Both the position numbers and the translations under genes were made by a program. Below, piece after piece: positions 43,308 through 55,969 of a stretch of 64,000 nt of DNA. Source of the DNA: Streptomyces chattanoogensis (GTDB lineage: Bacteria > Actinomycetota > Actinomycetes > Streptomycetales > Streptomycetaceae); the NCBI RefSeq assembly GCF_001294335.1, contig NZ_LGKG01000135.1, positions 62,001-126,000 on the forward strand. The letters run 5' to 3'. Under the pieces are notes generated by a model. The model was not told the origin of the DNA, did no database searches, and saw nothing but the letters and a program-made list of their open reading frames with translations. Within the stretch, counting starts at the first letter, position 1, and each line of letters opens with the position of its first letter.

Positions 43308-43670
43308 TCAAACCCCGTAGCCGAGCGGCGGGGCATCATCCGGTGACTCCGGCGGCTCCTTGCGGTCCCCGTAGATGTAGTCGTACAGATCCTGCAGGTA
43401 TGCGTACAGATGGTCATCGCCCCAGAATCTGACGCCGGTCAGCTCGGCCCAATCATCGTCGGTGGCAGGCCGCTCACGAAGCAGGTATTCCAACGCTTCG
43501 CGCAGATTCCGGGCGTCTGGCGATTTAGGGTTTCGGACGATGTACGACTTGTAAATGGGGACGTCATCGATGAACTCAACGCTGAGGGAGAGCGTGAAGA
43601 ATTCACCAATCCCGCCCGCCTCCGCAGAAAAATGCGGAATACTCGATGGCCTGAATTTCCTGGAGGACAT
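43308..43670 (-). CDS. Immunity-like protein B, likely cognate of the toxin
   Basis: 120 residues from ATG 43670, only seven bases after the toxin stop, with GTGAGGTGG as ribosome binding site overlapping that stop. Sequence blocks: SSIPHFSAEAGGIGEFF, FIDDVPIYKSYIVRNPKSPD, NLREALEYLLRERPATDDDW, DDHLYAYLQDLYDYIYGDR. Being immediately downstream and translationally linked to the toxin makes it the best candidate for its specific inhibitor. Composition is less GC-rich than the chromosome average. Confidence 0.75.
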   Translation of the reverse strand: MSSRKFRPSSIPHFSAEAGGIGEFFTLSLSVEFIDDVPIYKSYIVRNPKSPDARNLREALEYLLRERPATDDDWAELTGVRFWGDDHLYAYLQDLYDYIYGDRKEPPESPDDAPPLGYGV

Positions 43671-43677
43671 CTCCACC

Positions 43678-44697
43678 TCACTTATTATAGATGGGGACGG
43701 GCTCCGGGAACATGGTCACCAGCCTGAATCCACCATTCCCGTCCGGCGCATATATCGCCTTTATTTTCGCATCTTGAAAGTCCACCGGTTTGTAGTTGAT
43801 ACTTTCATCGCGATTCATCGGATTACTGGGATCGATGTAGAACCCGCGGAATTTATCCCGGTGATCACCGGGCCCCCAGGCATCTTCGGGCGAGAATATG
43901 ACTTGATGCCTGTCAGAGCCGCGAATTCGCGTTCTCTCGCCGTCAATTTTACCCTTGGCGTGCTCATCGGCATACACGAACGCTTCACCTTGATCCTCCT
44001 TAAAGGCCGTGGAGAAGGCGTCGCATTTATGCGGCTTACCCTTTTTCTCTGCATCGAGATACAGATCGTCTGGATGAAGGCGCTCCCTGGCATTTGGCCC
44101 ATGCACGGGGTCGATCTTGTTTTGACTCTGCATATACCCCCTCTGCCGGGTATATTTCCAGTCGCCGTTTTCCTCAATCAGTTTGCCTTGAGGGTCCTTG
44201 GCCCTGGTGGGCTCTCCCAACCGATCCTTCAGCATGTCATCGGTGGGATCCAGGTGCCGCTGTGGCCCATGGCCCTGATTCCGAAGGCCCTCCAGCCGCG
44301 TGTTGATCCGTCGCTTGTACTGGTCGCGGACGTCATCCTCACCGAGGACCCGGTCGCCACGTTTCAACTTGGGCGCGTCCCGGTCGTCCTGGTGCCGCTT
44401 CATGCTCTTGCGTATCGCCTCTTCGGCGTCATCGATGTTCTTCCGGGTGATGTCCAGCCCGTGCCCGATAGACCGGTGCCCCCTGGCCATGGCCTTGGAC
44501 ATGTCCGTGATCATGGAGTCGATGATCGGTCGGACCGCCTTCTGCACGATCATCCCGAACTTGCCCTTACCGAGCAGTTTGCCGCGCGTCTTGGCATCCA
44601 GATTGCTGCCGTGGCTCTCCACCTTCTTCGCATGCTCGTGGGCTTCCTTGGCCGCCTTCGCCAAGTGGTCGGGGTGTGCCTTGAATCCCTTGCTCAT
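43678..44697 (-). CDS. Polymorphic toxin with variable C-terminal nuclease-like module
   Basis: 339 residues from ATG 44697, overlapping the upstream gene (ATGA). Residues 1-130 are a charged helical delivery region (MSKGFKAHPDHLAKAAKEAHEH, HGLDITRKNIDDAEEAIRKS). A Lys/Arg/Asp-rich linker follows. The last 120 residues form a compact domain: HKCDAFSTAFKEDQGEAFVYA, SDRHQVIFSPEDAWGPGDHR and the final strands AKIKAIYAPDGNG and FRLVTMFPEPVPIYNK. The VTMFP ending resembles the (V/L)T.YP strand that closes BECR-fold RNase toxins such as CdiA C-termini; RNase activity is inference. The C-terminal coding half is distinctly AT-richer (43741-43800 has 27 of 60 G/C), a sign of module exchange. Confidence 0.75.
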   Translation of the reverse strand: MSKGFKAHPDHLAKAAKEAHEHAKKVESHGSNLDAKTRGKLLGKGKFGMIVQKAVRPIIDSMITDMSKAMARGHRSIGHGLDITRKNIDDAEEAIRKSMKRHQDDRDAPKLKRGDRVLGEDDVRDQYKRRINTRLEGLRNQGHGPQRHLDPTDDMLKDRLGEPTRAKDPQGKLIEENGDWKYTRQRGYMQSQNKIDPVHGPNARERLHPDDLYLDAEKKGKPHKCDAFSTAFKEDQGEAFVYADEHAKGKIDGERTRIRGSDRHQVIFSPEDAWGPGDHRDKFRGFYIDPSNPMNRDESINYKPVDFQDAKIKAIYAPDGNGGFRLVTMFPEPVPIYNK

Positions 44698-45290
44698 GCG
44701 GCACCCCCGGCCGCACCCAGCGCCGCGTCAACGCCCTTGAAAACAAGGCCGGACACGGCTTTTTCGATTTCGGCCTGGAAGGGCTCGATCGCCATGGAGA
44801 CGAGTTCGGCGATGAGGACGTCCTCGATTTCCTGGATGATGGCTCTGATGATGCGTTTGCCGACTTCGATGGCTGCTGCCTCGGCGGCCGCGGCAATGCC
44901 GAGCGTCGCGACCGTCGCGGCCGCGGCCGCCGCCATCTCGACGGCGGTGATGACCAGTTGGGCGATGACCACGCCCTTGGCCACGACCACGCCGGTGGCC
45001 GCGACCTCCAGTGCCGCGGCCAGGACCTCGCAGCAATTGGTCAGAGCTGTGTGGTGCTCACCGGACACCTGGTTCCAGCGGTTGAGCAGTGCGTCGTAGG
45101 ACGCGCCTTCGTAGGCGTCCGCGAGGCCTTTCAGCGTGGAGTCCAGCCCGCTGTGCCCCTCCGCGAGGTTCTGGCCGAATTCCCGTACGTGTCCGGCCCA
45201 GGCGCGCAGTTCGTCCTCGTCGATGTCGGGCCATTCCAGGCCCATCAAGTCCATGATCCAGACGACTTCACCAGGCAGCTCGATCGACAC
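44694..45290 (-). CDS. CpnT-like/WXG-type helical protein, toxin partner
   Basis: 198 residues. It starts MSIELPGEVVWIMDLMGLEWPDIDEDELRAWAGH, shown here in parts (ELPGEVVWIMDLMGLEWP; DIDEDELRAWAGHVREF), which is the signature of the WXG100-like N-terminal domain found in CpnT-type toxins and in type VII-secreted polymorphic toxins. DAYEGASYDALLNRWNQVSGEHH follows in the usual helical hairpin. The middle is very Ala-rich and hydrophobic (residues 90-145), possibly membrane-inserting. It is encoded separately from the toxin but with overlapping stop/start, so the pair acts as a split version of a single-chain toxin. No secretion genes are in the window. Confidence 0.8.
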   Translation of the reverse strand: MSIELPGEVVWIMDLMGLEWPDIDEDELRAWAGHVREFGQNLAEGHSGLDSTLKGLADAYEGASYDALLNRWNQVSGEHHTALTNCCEVLAAALEVAATGVVVAKGVVIAQLVITAVEMAAAAAATVATLGIAAAAEAAAIEVGKRIIRAIIQEIEDVLIAELVSMAIEPFQAEIEKAVSGLVFKGVDAALGAAGGAA

Positions 45291-45359
45291 CGCCGGCCTC
45301 CCCCTCAGCTCCGCGTCCGCCCAACACCGTGTCTACGGACGTGTGATGTGGGAGCACGG

Positions 45360-45422
45360 TTCCATATTTGGCTGAAATCGATCAAGTTCGATCGGGAGTG
45401 CGGTGTTCTGCTGACCTGTAGC
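45360..45422 (-). promoter_or_regulatory. Possible promoter of the toxin operon
   Basis: On the minus strand an AT-rich patch contains TTGATC and TATGGA (spacing about 13) within an imperfect inverted repeat around CGATCAAGTTCGATCG. It is about 80 bases upstream of the WXG-type gene and downstream of protein D. Weak but the only AT-rich patch in this gap. Confidence 0.25.
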
Positions 45423-45758
45423 TCAGGGGGCCGGCGCAAACGGCGGTTCGGCGCGGGTGCCGTAGAAGTAGTCGTAAACCTCAAGGAGGTAGCCGTAGAG
45501 CTCGCCCTCCGAGGAGAAGGAGTAGCCGGTGATGCTGTACCAGGTATCGGCGTCGGCAGGCTGTTGCTCGAGGAGGTACTCGAGGCTGGTGCGGAGGCGC
45601 TGGGCGTGTTCGCTGCCGTCATTGACGTAGGCCTTCCTGCCGGCCATGTCATCGATCAGATCCGGGAGGAAGGCCCACTGGTAGAAGTCCCGGAGCCTTT
45701 CGTCGTCCTTCCACCCCGGAATTCGCCACGCCGTCCAGCGCATTGGCCGCCCGCGCAT
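45423..45758 (-). CDS. Immunity-like protein D
   Basis: 111 residues from ATG 45758, with GGGGGAG just before. MRWTAWRIPGWKDDERLRDFYQW at the start (read as MRWTAWRIPGWKDD, ERLRDFYQWAF), then LIDDMAGRKAYVND, LRTSLEYLLEQQPADADTW and ELYGYLLEVYDYFYGTRAEPP. It shares the family pattern with A, B and the C-terminus of C but is divergent. Being upstream of the toxin pair, it may protect against a different toxin or be a left-over from an earlier arrangement. Confidence 0.7.
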   Translation of the reverse strand: MRGRPMRWTAWRIPGWKDDERLRDFYQWAFLPDLIDDMAGRKAYVNDGSEHAQRLRTSLEYLLEQQPADADTWYSITGYSFSSEGELYGYLLEVYDYFYGTRAEPPFAPAP

Positions 45759-45910
45759 GTCTCCCCCTGTCTCCCGCCTCCGCGGGGTCTCCGCAGCCCC
45801 GCGGAACCGCATACGGTCCGGTGGCCCGCAAGTGAACCTACGATCCTCCCAGTCCTCGCCGGGCCGTGCACGCGTATATCCCCGTCGGCCACGCCCCGCC
45901 CCCGGACAGA

Positions 45911-45945
45911 CGCGGGCCCCGGAGCCATAAGCTCCGGGGCCCGCG
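45911..45945 (-). terminator. Terminator after the YbjN gene
   Basis: Perfect 15-bp stem CGCGGGCCCCGGAGC (45911-45925) and complement (45931-45945) with loop CATAA, 26 bases beyond the YbjN-domain gene stop. It insulates the toxin locus from the clpB side. Confidence 0.85.
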
Positions 45946-45971
45946 CAGCCGAGAGGTGATATGGACGAGGC

Positions 45972-46508
45972 TCAGGCCCCGTCGTCCCCCGGCTTCTCGT
46001 CGGCGTCGCCTTCGATCTCGGCCTCGAGGCCGAGCTGCTCGACGAGCCACTTGTCGAATTCGATCGAGGCGCGGACCCAGCTGACCGTGCTCGAGACAAA
46101 GTGCTCGAGCGAGACACCGGTGCCGATCAGCATCGATGCCTCACCGATCAGACGGACCGTGCCGTCGTCATGGGTGTGGGTGTAGGCCTTGGGCCACAGG
46201 GTCTGGCGGTTCCAGTCGTCGATCGCCTCCAGCAGCTTCGCCTTGTCGTCGATGCTGTGGACACGGTCGTAGAACGTCCGGACGGAGAAGATCTGCTGCT
46301 CCTCCTCGCCACGGAACATGAAGTACGTGCGGAACTGCTCCCACGGGGCGGCGAGGTCACCCTCCTCGTCGACTACGTACTTCAGCTCCATCTGGTCAAG
46401 GAGCTGCTTGACCAGGTCCTGGTCAGGCACGACGGGACCCTCAGGCCCCGACGGCTGCGGTTCGGGCTGGCCCCCGAAATTCGGAATCGAGGACGGGTCG
46501 ATGCTCAC
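45972..46508 (-). CDS. YbjN-domain protein
   Basis: 178 residues from GTG 46508 (AAGGGA eight bases before; the longer frame lacks a site). After a Pro/Gly-rich lead the YbjN domain shows LVKQLLDQMELKYVVDEEGD, FRTYFMFRGEEEQQIFSVR, LLEAIDDWNRQTLWPKAY and EHFVSSTVSWVRASIEF. YbjN proteins resemble type III secretion chaperones and buffer protein-protein contacts; the actinobacterial role is unknown. It is the gene downstream of clpB (117-base gap) and may share its transcript. Confidence 0.85.
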   Translation of the reverse strand: MSIDPSSIPNFGGQPEPQPSGPEGPVVPDQDLVKQLLDQMELKYVVDEEGDLAAPWEQFRTYFMFRGEEEQQIFSVRTFYDRVHSIDDKAKLLEAIDDWNRQTLWPKAYTHTHDDGTVRLIGEASMLIGTGVSLEHFVSSTVSWVRASIEFDKWLVEQLGLEAEIEGDADEKPGDDGA

Positions 46509-46624
46509 CGTGGAATTCCCTTCGTATGGTCCCTGCCATCCTCCCCCACCCCTGCCCCGTCCTGGCAAGTGCGGACGGGGCAGCGGTGAGCAAGGGATCG
46601 GTCAAGGCGGACCATCGCCCCTGG

Positions 46625-49258
<2,634 letters not shown>

Positions 49259-49320
49259 GGGCTCGTGATCCTCCTTGTACTCGTGACTGATTTGTTCCTG
49301 CAGTTACCAACGTGCGATAA

Positions 49321-49341
49321 GTTGAGTCTATTCCACTCAAG
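49321..49341. promoter_or_regulatory. HAIR operator of clpB (HspR site)
   Basis: On the clpB strand CTTGAGT-N7-ACTCAAC matches the HAIR consensus CTTGAGT-N7-ACTCAAG with one mismatch. It lies 63-83 bases upstream of the clpB start, between clpB and the divergent Uma2 gene. Confidence 0.9.
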
Positions 49342-49436
49342 CCTGCATCTCACCCCTGCGGGTGAACGACTGCGAACGCGCCTTCGTCGGCGACGGCGCC
49401 CGGTAACCCTGGCCTTCGACCACAAGGAGGTGCAGC

Positions 49437-50012
49437 ATGACGGCTATGGCACACGAGCCAATGGCTACCGACGAAGAGACCCTCCTGGATTACTTCTCGA
49501 CCCTGGAGACCCCCGAGGGCTTCCGGGCCGAGTTCATCGAGGGGGAAATCGTTGTGACGCCGCCGCCGGACGGGAACCACGAGCGCTTCTTCAGCCGACT
49601 GTCCAAGCAGATCCTGGCCAGGTCCGAAGTGGACATGGACTTCTCCGGCACCAAGGGACTGCTTCTGCGCCCAGGCGACCGGAAGAACCACGTGATCCCC
49701 GATATCACCTTCGCGCCCTGCGAACTGGACCTGTTCCAAGGAGCCGAGTCCTGGATGCCCAGCGAAGGTGTCGTGCTGGTCGTCGAAGTGACCTCGAGCA
49801 AGCCCGAGCGCGACCGTGTCACCAAACGGCGCTGCTACGCCCGGGCCGGCATCCCCTTCTACCTGCTGGTCGACCGCGACAGGACGACGATCACGCTGTT
49901 CAGCGACCCCTCCGGAGAGGATTACGTAGCGAACACCACCATGCCCTTCGGCAAACCCCTCCCCCTCCCCGCACCCTTCTCCTTCGACCTCGAGACCACC
50001 GACTTCCTCTGA
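49437..50012 (+). CDS. Uma2-family (DUF820) nuclease-like protein
   Basis: 191 residues from ATG 49437 with a perfect AAGGAGGTG before it. The family start (TLLDYFSTLETPEGFRAEFIEGEIVV) and a PD-(D/E)xK core are visible: HVIPDITFAPCEL supplies the Asp and VLVVEVTSSKPERDRVTKR the Glu-x-Lys. Uma2 proteins are very numerous in Streptomyces and their substrate is unknown. It is divergent from clpB and shares the HAIR-containing gap. Confidence 0.9.
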   Translation: MTAMAHEPMATDEETLLDYFSTLETPEGFRAEFIEGEIVVTPPPDGNHERFFSRLSKQILARSEVDMDFSGTKGLLLRPGDRKNHVIPDITFAPCELDLFQGAESWMPSEGVVLVVEVTSSKPERDRVTKRRCYARAGIPFYLLVDRDRTTITLFSDPSGEDYVANTTMPFGKPLPLPAPFSFDLETTDFL

Positions 50013-50045
50013 CCCCACCCTGGCCATGGGCCGCGGCCGCCCCTC

Positions 50046-50051
50046 TACGCT
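50046..50051 (+). promoter_or_regulatory. -10 box for a leaderless gene
   Basis: TACGCT followed by seven bases and then the ATG of the F420-dependent oxidoreductase gene, with no ribosome binding site: the typical leaderless layout. Confidence 0.5.
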
Positions 50052-50058
50052 GGCCCCC

Positions 50059-50463
50059 ATGGCCCACGACCTCTCCGCCCTCACCCCCGAGTACGTCGCC
50101 TTCTGGGGCGAGTACCTGATGCCGACCCTCACCACGCTGCGTACGAACGGGACCCCGCATGTCGTTCCCGTAGGCGTCACCTACGACGCCGGGCAGCGGA
50201 TCGCGCGGATCATCACCCGCAAGGACAGCACCAAGGTCAAGAACATCCTCGCCGCCGGGGCCGACGGTGCCACCGTCGCGGTGTGCCAGGTGGACCGCGG
50301 GCGCTGGGCGACGCTGGAGGGCATTGCGCGGGTGCGTACGGACGCCGAGGCGGTGGCCGATGCGGTGAACCGGTACGCCGGGCGGTACGGACGTACGCCG
50401 GAGCCCAACCCCGACCGGGTCATGATCGAGATCGCGGTGACCAGGGCGATGGGGCGGGCCTGA
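50059..50463 (+). CDS. PPOX-class F420-dependent oxidoreductase
   Basis: 134 residues from ATG 50059; there is no Shine-Dalgarno but a -10-like TACGCT seven bases upstream. Split-barrel FMN/F420-binding fold: AFWGEYLMPTLTTLRTNGTPHVVPVGV, shown as LTTLRTNGTPHVVPVG, then RIITRKDSTKVKNI, VAVCQVDRGRWATLEGIARV and DRVMIEIAVTRAMG. The family reduces diverse compounds using the deazaflavin F420, which Streptomyces makes. Substrate unknown. Confidence 0.88.
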   Translation: MAHDLSALTPEYVAFWGEYLMPTLTTLRTNGTPHVVPVGVTYDAGQRIARIITRKDSTKVKNILAAGADGATVAVCQVDRGRWATLEGIARVRTDAEAVADAVNRYAGRYGRTPEPNPDRVMIEIAVTRAMGRA

Positions 50464-50495
50464 GGTCCGTACGAACGGATTCCCTGACGTTCCCT

Positions 50496-50558
50496 CATCC
50501 GGTCCGGACGTACCCCCATCCGGTCCGGACGTACCCGCCATCTGGTCCGGACCTGGCT
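50496..50558 (+). repeat. 21-bp imperfect tandem repeat
   Basis: CATCCGGTCCGGACGTACCC occurs at 50496 and 50517, with a variant CATCTGGTCCGGACCTGG from 50539. GGTCCGGACC in the last unit is a perfect palindrome. The array is 30 bases past the oxidoreductase stop and could be a terminator, a protein-binding array or slippage product. Confidence 0.7.
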
Positions 50559-50698
50559 GAATACGGACGCTCCGCATCCGCCGCCGGGCGCTCGCCTGGT
50601 ACCCAGGACACAGAGAAACGGCAGGCACCGAACAGTTCCGCGCTGAAGCGGACCTTCTCGGCCCTCCTTCGAGCACAAGTCGGCAGCCGGAGGCCCGC

Positions 50699-50944
50699 AT
50701 GGCGTACGCGCCGCGCATCGCGACGACTGTTCCACGCCGTCCGTTACGCCCGGAACGAATCCCTCCGCATCCGCGTGCGGAACTCTGCCCCCGGTGCGGC
50801 GGCCAGCTCGCCATCAACCAGGACGGCTGGAAGATCTGCCACGCCTGCGGCTACGCCTCGCCACCCAGCACCACCCCTCCACCCCGGGGCGTCTGCGGGG
50901 GTATCGTCGCCCCCACAATCGCCACGCCCCGGAGGGCACGATGA
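50699..50944 (+). CDS. Small zinc-ribbon protein
   Basis: 81 residues from ATG 50699 (GGAGG five bases before). A basic/Pro-rich N-terminus precedes LCPRCGGQLAINQDGWKICHACGYA, a classic CxxC...CxxC zinc ribbon. Its stop overlaps the next start (ATGA), supporting translation as a coupled pair. Function unknown; ribbons of this type bind DNA or other proteins. Confidence 0.6.
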   Translation: MAYAPRIATTVPRRPLRPERIPPHPRAELCPRCGGQLAINQDGWKICHACGYASPPSTTPPPRGVCGGIVAPTIATPRRAR

Positions 50945-51345
50945 ACTCGGTCCGAGTGACGGCGATCGCCTGCCTGATGCCGCTGTCCGAGCTGGACGAG
51001 GATCCGTTTCTGGTCGACGACCGCAGCCAGCACGACATGTGCACACAGTGGGCGGCAGCCCGTGATTACCGCCTGACCTGCCGGCTCAGCCTGCATCAGC
51101 TGCGCGCCGACCACAGCGCGCTGTGGAGCGATGTCGAGCAGGGGCTGGTCGATGTGTTCGTGGCGCCCAACCGGCGGGCGCTGGAGAACGCCATCGCCGG
51201 GGCCGACGAATTCGGCGCGCGGTGCGCGGCGGCGGGCGTACGGCTGGAGACCGCCGACCTCGACGAGCCGGTCTACACCTCGGCGATGAAGTCCCATGTG
51301 CACCGTCGGCTGTCGATGCCGACGGCGGGATACAACGGCTGCTGA
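50941..51345 (+). CDS. Hypothetical protein coupled to the zinc ribbon
   Basis: 134 residues from ATG 50941 with GGAGGGC upstream. VRVTAIACLMPLSELDEDPF, LTCRLSLHQLRADHSALWSD, GLVDVFVAPNRRALENAIAG and CAAAGVRLETADLDEPVY suggest an alpha/beta fold reminiscent of the resolvase/recombinase-like N-terminal domain, but the catalytic Ser motif is not evident. No firm family. A strong terminator follows. Confidence 0.7.
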   Translation: MNSVRVTAIACLMPLSELDEDPFLVDDRSQHDMCTQWAAARDYRLTCRLSLHQLRADHSALWSDVEQGLVDVFVAPNRRALENAIAGADEFGARCAAAGVRLETADLDEPVYTSAMKSHVHRRLSMPTAGYNGC

Positions 51346-51364
51346 GTTCCGCGCGCGTACGGAA

Positions 51365-51394
51365 AAGGGCCGGGGATGGCGTTCCCCGGCCCTT
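51365..51394. terminator. Bidirectional terminator between convergent units
   Basis: Perfect 12-bp stem AAGGGCCGGGGA (51365-51376) / TCCCCGGCCCTT (51383-51394), loop TGGCGT, between the rightward hypothetical gene and leftward hspR. Confidence 0.88.
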
Positions 51395-51416
51395 CCGCGT
51401 ACGGCTGGCGCACTGC

Positions 51417-51869
51417 TTACTCCGACCGCTTGGGCCGCCACACCACCAGCGCGCTGGTCTGCTGCACATCCTGATACGGCACCAGATCGCGCCGGTAGGA
51501 AGCGTGCACCGCCGCCTCGCGCTGCTGCATGGCACTGGCCGCGCCCTCCAGGGCGCCCTGGAGTTCGGCGACCCGCTGCTGGAGGGCCGCGACCTGGTTC
51601 TCCAGCTCGATGATGCGCTTGATGCCGGCGAGGTTGATGCCCTCGTCCTGCGACAACTGCTGGACGGTGCGCAGCAGTTCGATGTCGCGGGCGGAGTAGC
51701 GGCGGCCCCGGCCGGCCGTGCGGTCGGGAGAGACCAGGCCCAGGCGGTCGTACTGGCGCAGGGTCTGCGGATGCAGACCCGAGAGCTGAGCCGCGACGGA
51801 GATGACGTACACCGGCGATTCTTCGGTCAGTTCATACGGGTTACGACGCTGCCCGCCCCGGCTGTCCAT
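51417..51869 (-). CDS. hspR: Heat-shock repressor HspR (MerR family)
   Basis: 150 residues. MerR winged helix: YVISVAAQLSGLHPQTLRQYDRLGLVSPDRT then GRGRRYSARDIELL. A coiled dimerisation helix follows (ELENQVAALQQRVAELQGAL). HspR binds HAIR operators with DnaK as co-repressor. It is the last gene of dnaK-grpE-dnaJ-hspR and so controls its own operon and clpB; one base separates it from dnaJ. Confidence 0.96.
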   Translation of the reverse strand: MDSRGGQRRNPYELTEESPVYVISVAAQLSGLHPQTLRQYDRLGLVSPDRTAGRGRRYSARDIELLRTVQQLSQDEGINLAGIKRIIELENQVAALQQRVAELQGALEGAASAMQQREAAVHASYRRDLVPYQDVQQTSALVVWRPKRSE

Positions 51870-51870
51870 C

Positions 51871-53043
51871 TCAAGCTCCCTTCGCGGCCTGGAACAGCTC
51901 CGCCCGCGGGTCGGATCCCGCGGTCGCCTCTCGGTAGTTCTCCAGCGATTCCTTCGCCTTGTCGCTCAGATCCCTGGGGACCTGCACCTCGATGGTGACC
52001 AGCAGATCACCGCGGGTGCCGTCCTTACGGGCTGCGCCCTTGCCCCGGGCCCGCATGGTGCGTCCGTTGGGGGTGCCGGCCGGGAGCTTGAGCGTGACCG
52101 GCGGGCCGCCCAGCGTCGGCACCTTCACCTCGCCGCCCAGCGCGGCCTCCGGGAAGGTGACCGGCACCGTGACGGTGAGGTTGTCGCCCTTGCGGCCGAA
52201 GACCGGGTGGGGTTCGACGTGCACGACGACGTACAGATCGCCCGCCGGGCCGCCCTGCTCGCCCGGACCGCCCTTGCCGCGCAGCCGGATGCGCTGCCCG
52301 TCCGAGACGCCCGCGGGGATACGGACCTGCATGGTGCGGGCGCTCGTCGCGCGGCCGCTGCCCTTGCAGACGTCGCAGGGGTCCTGGGCGATCAGGCCCC
52401 GGCCCTTGCAGTCGGCGCACGGGTCGGTGAGCGAGAAGCCGCCGCCCGCGCCCCGGCTGACCTGCCCGGTGCCCACACAGGTCGGACAGACCCGAGGCGT
52501 ACCGTTTTTGTCACCGGTGCCCGAACACGCCTTGCACGGCTCCTTGCTGGACATCCGCAGCGGGACCGTGGCCCCGTCGACCGCCTCGGTGAAGCTGAGC
52601 GTCACCTCGGACTCGATGTCCTGGCCCCGCCTCGGCTGCGTACGGGTGCCCGCGGCGCCCCGGTTGAACAGGCCACCGAAGACATCGCCGAGGCCGCCGC
52701 CGAAGCCGCCGCCGCCCTGGCCGCCCTGGGAGCCTCCGAAGAGGTCGCCCAGGTCGAAGTTGAAACTGCCGCCGCCGGCACCGGGACCGGGCCGGAACCC
52801 GCCGTTGCCGAACAGCGCGCGCGCCTCGTCGTACTCCTTGCGGCGCTTGGGGTCGCCCAGGACGTCATTGGCCTCCGAGATCGCCTTGAAGCGCTCCTCG
52901 GCCTTGTCGTCGCCCTTGTTGGCGTCCGGGTGGTTCTCGCGGGCGAGCTTCCGGTACGCCTTCTTGATCTCCGCTTCGGTGGCGTCCTTCGGGACGCCGA
53001 GGACCTTGTAGTAGTCCTTCTCGACGAAGTCCTTGGTGCTCAT
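51871..53043 (-). CDS. dnaJ: Co-chaperone DnaJ
   Basis: 390 residues. J domain (1-75) with KDYYKVLGVPKDATEAEIKK and HPD in ARENHPDANKGD; Gly/Phe-rich region (FDLGDLFGGSQGGQGGGGF); zinc region with four CxxCxGxG repeats (CKACSGTG, CPTCVGTG, CADCKGRG, CDVCKGSG); C-terminal substrate domain. The J domain stimulates DnaK ATPase. Typical of the operon-encoded DnaJ1 in Streptomyces. Confidence 0.98.
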   Translation of the reverse strand: MSTKDFVEKDYYKVLGVPKDATEAEIKKAYRKLARENHPDANKGDDKAEERFKAISEANDVLGDPKRRKEYDEARALFGNGGFRPGPGAGGGSFNFDLGDLFGGSQGGQGGGGFGGGLGDVFGGLFNRGAAGTRTQPRRGQDIESEVTLSFTEAVDGATVPLRMSSKEPCKACSGTGDKNGTPRVCPTCVGTGQVSRGAGGGFSLTDPCADCKGRGLIAQDPCDVCKGSGRATSARTMQVRIPAGVSDGQRIRLRGKGGPGEQGGPAGDLYVVVHVEPHPVFGRKGDNLTVTVPVTFPEAALGGEVKVPTLGGPPVTLKLPAGTPNGRTMRARGKGAARKDGTRGDLLVTIEVQVPRDLSDKAKESLENYREATAGSDPRAELFQAAKGA

Positions 53044-53091
53044 CCCCGACGTCCCTCCTTCCGCGCGGTTGTCTGCTGCTGCGTCCTCACG

Positions 53092-55969
<2,878 letters not shown>

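Noticed and set aside
41977..45758. Prophage or integrative element
   Set aside because: No integrase, phage structural gene, tRNA or attachment repeats flank the island.
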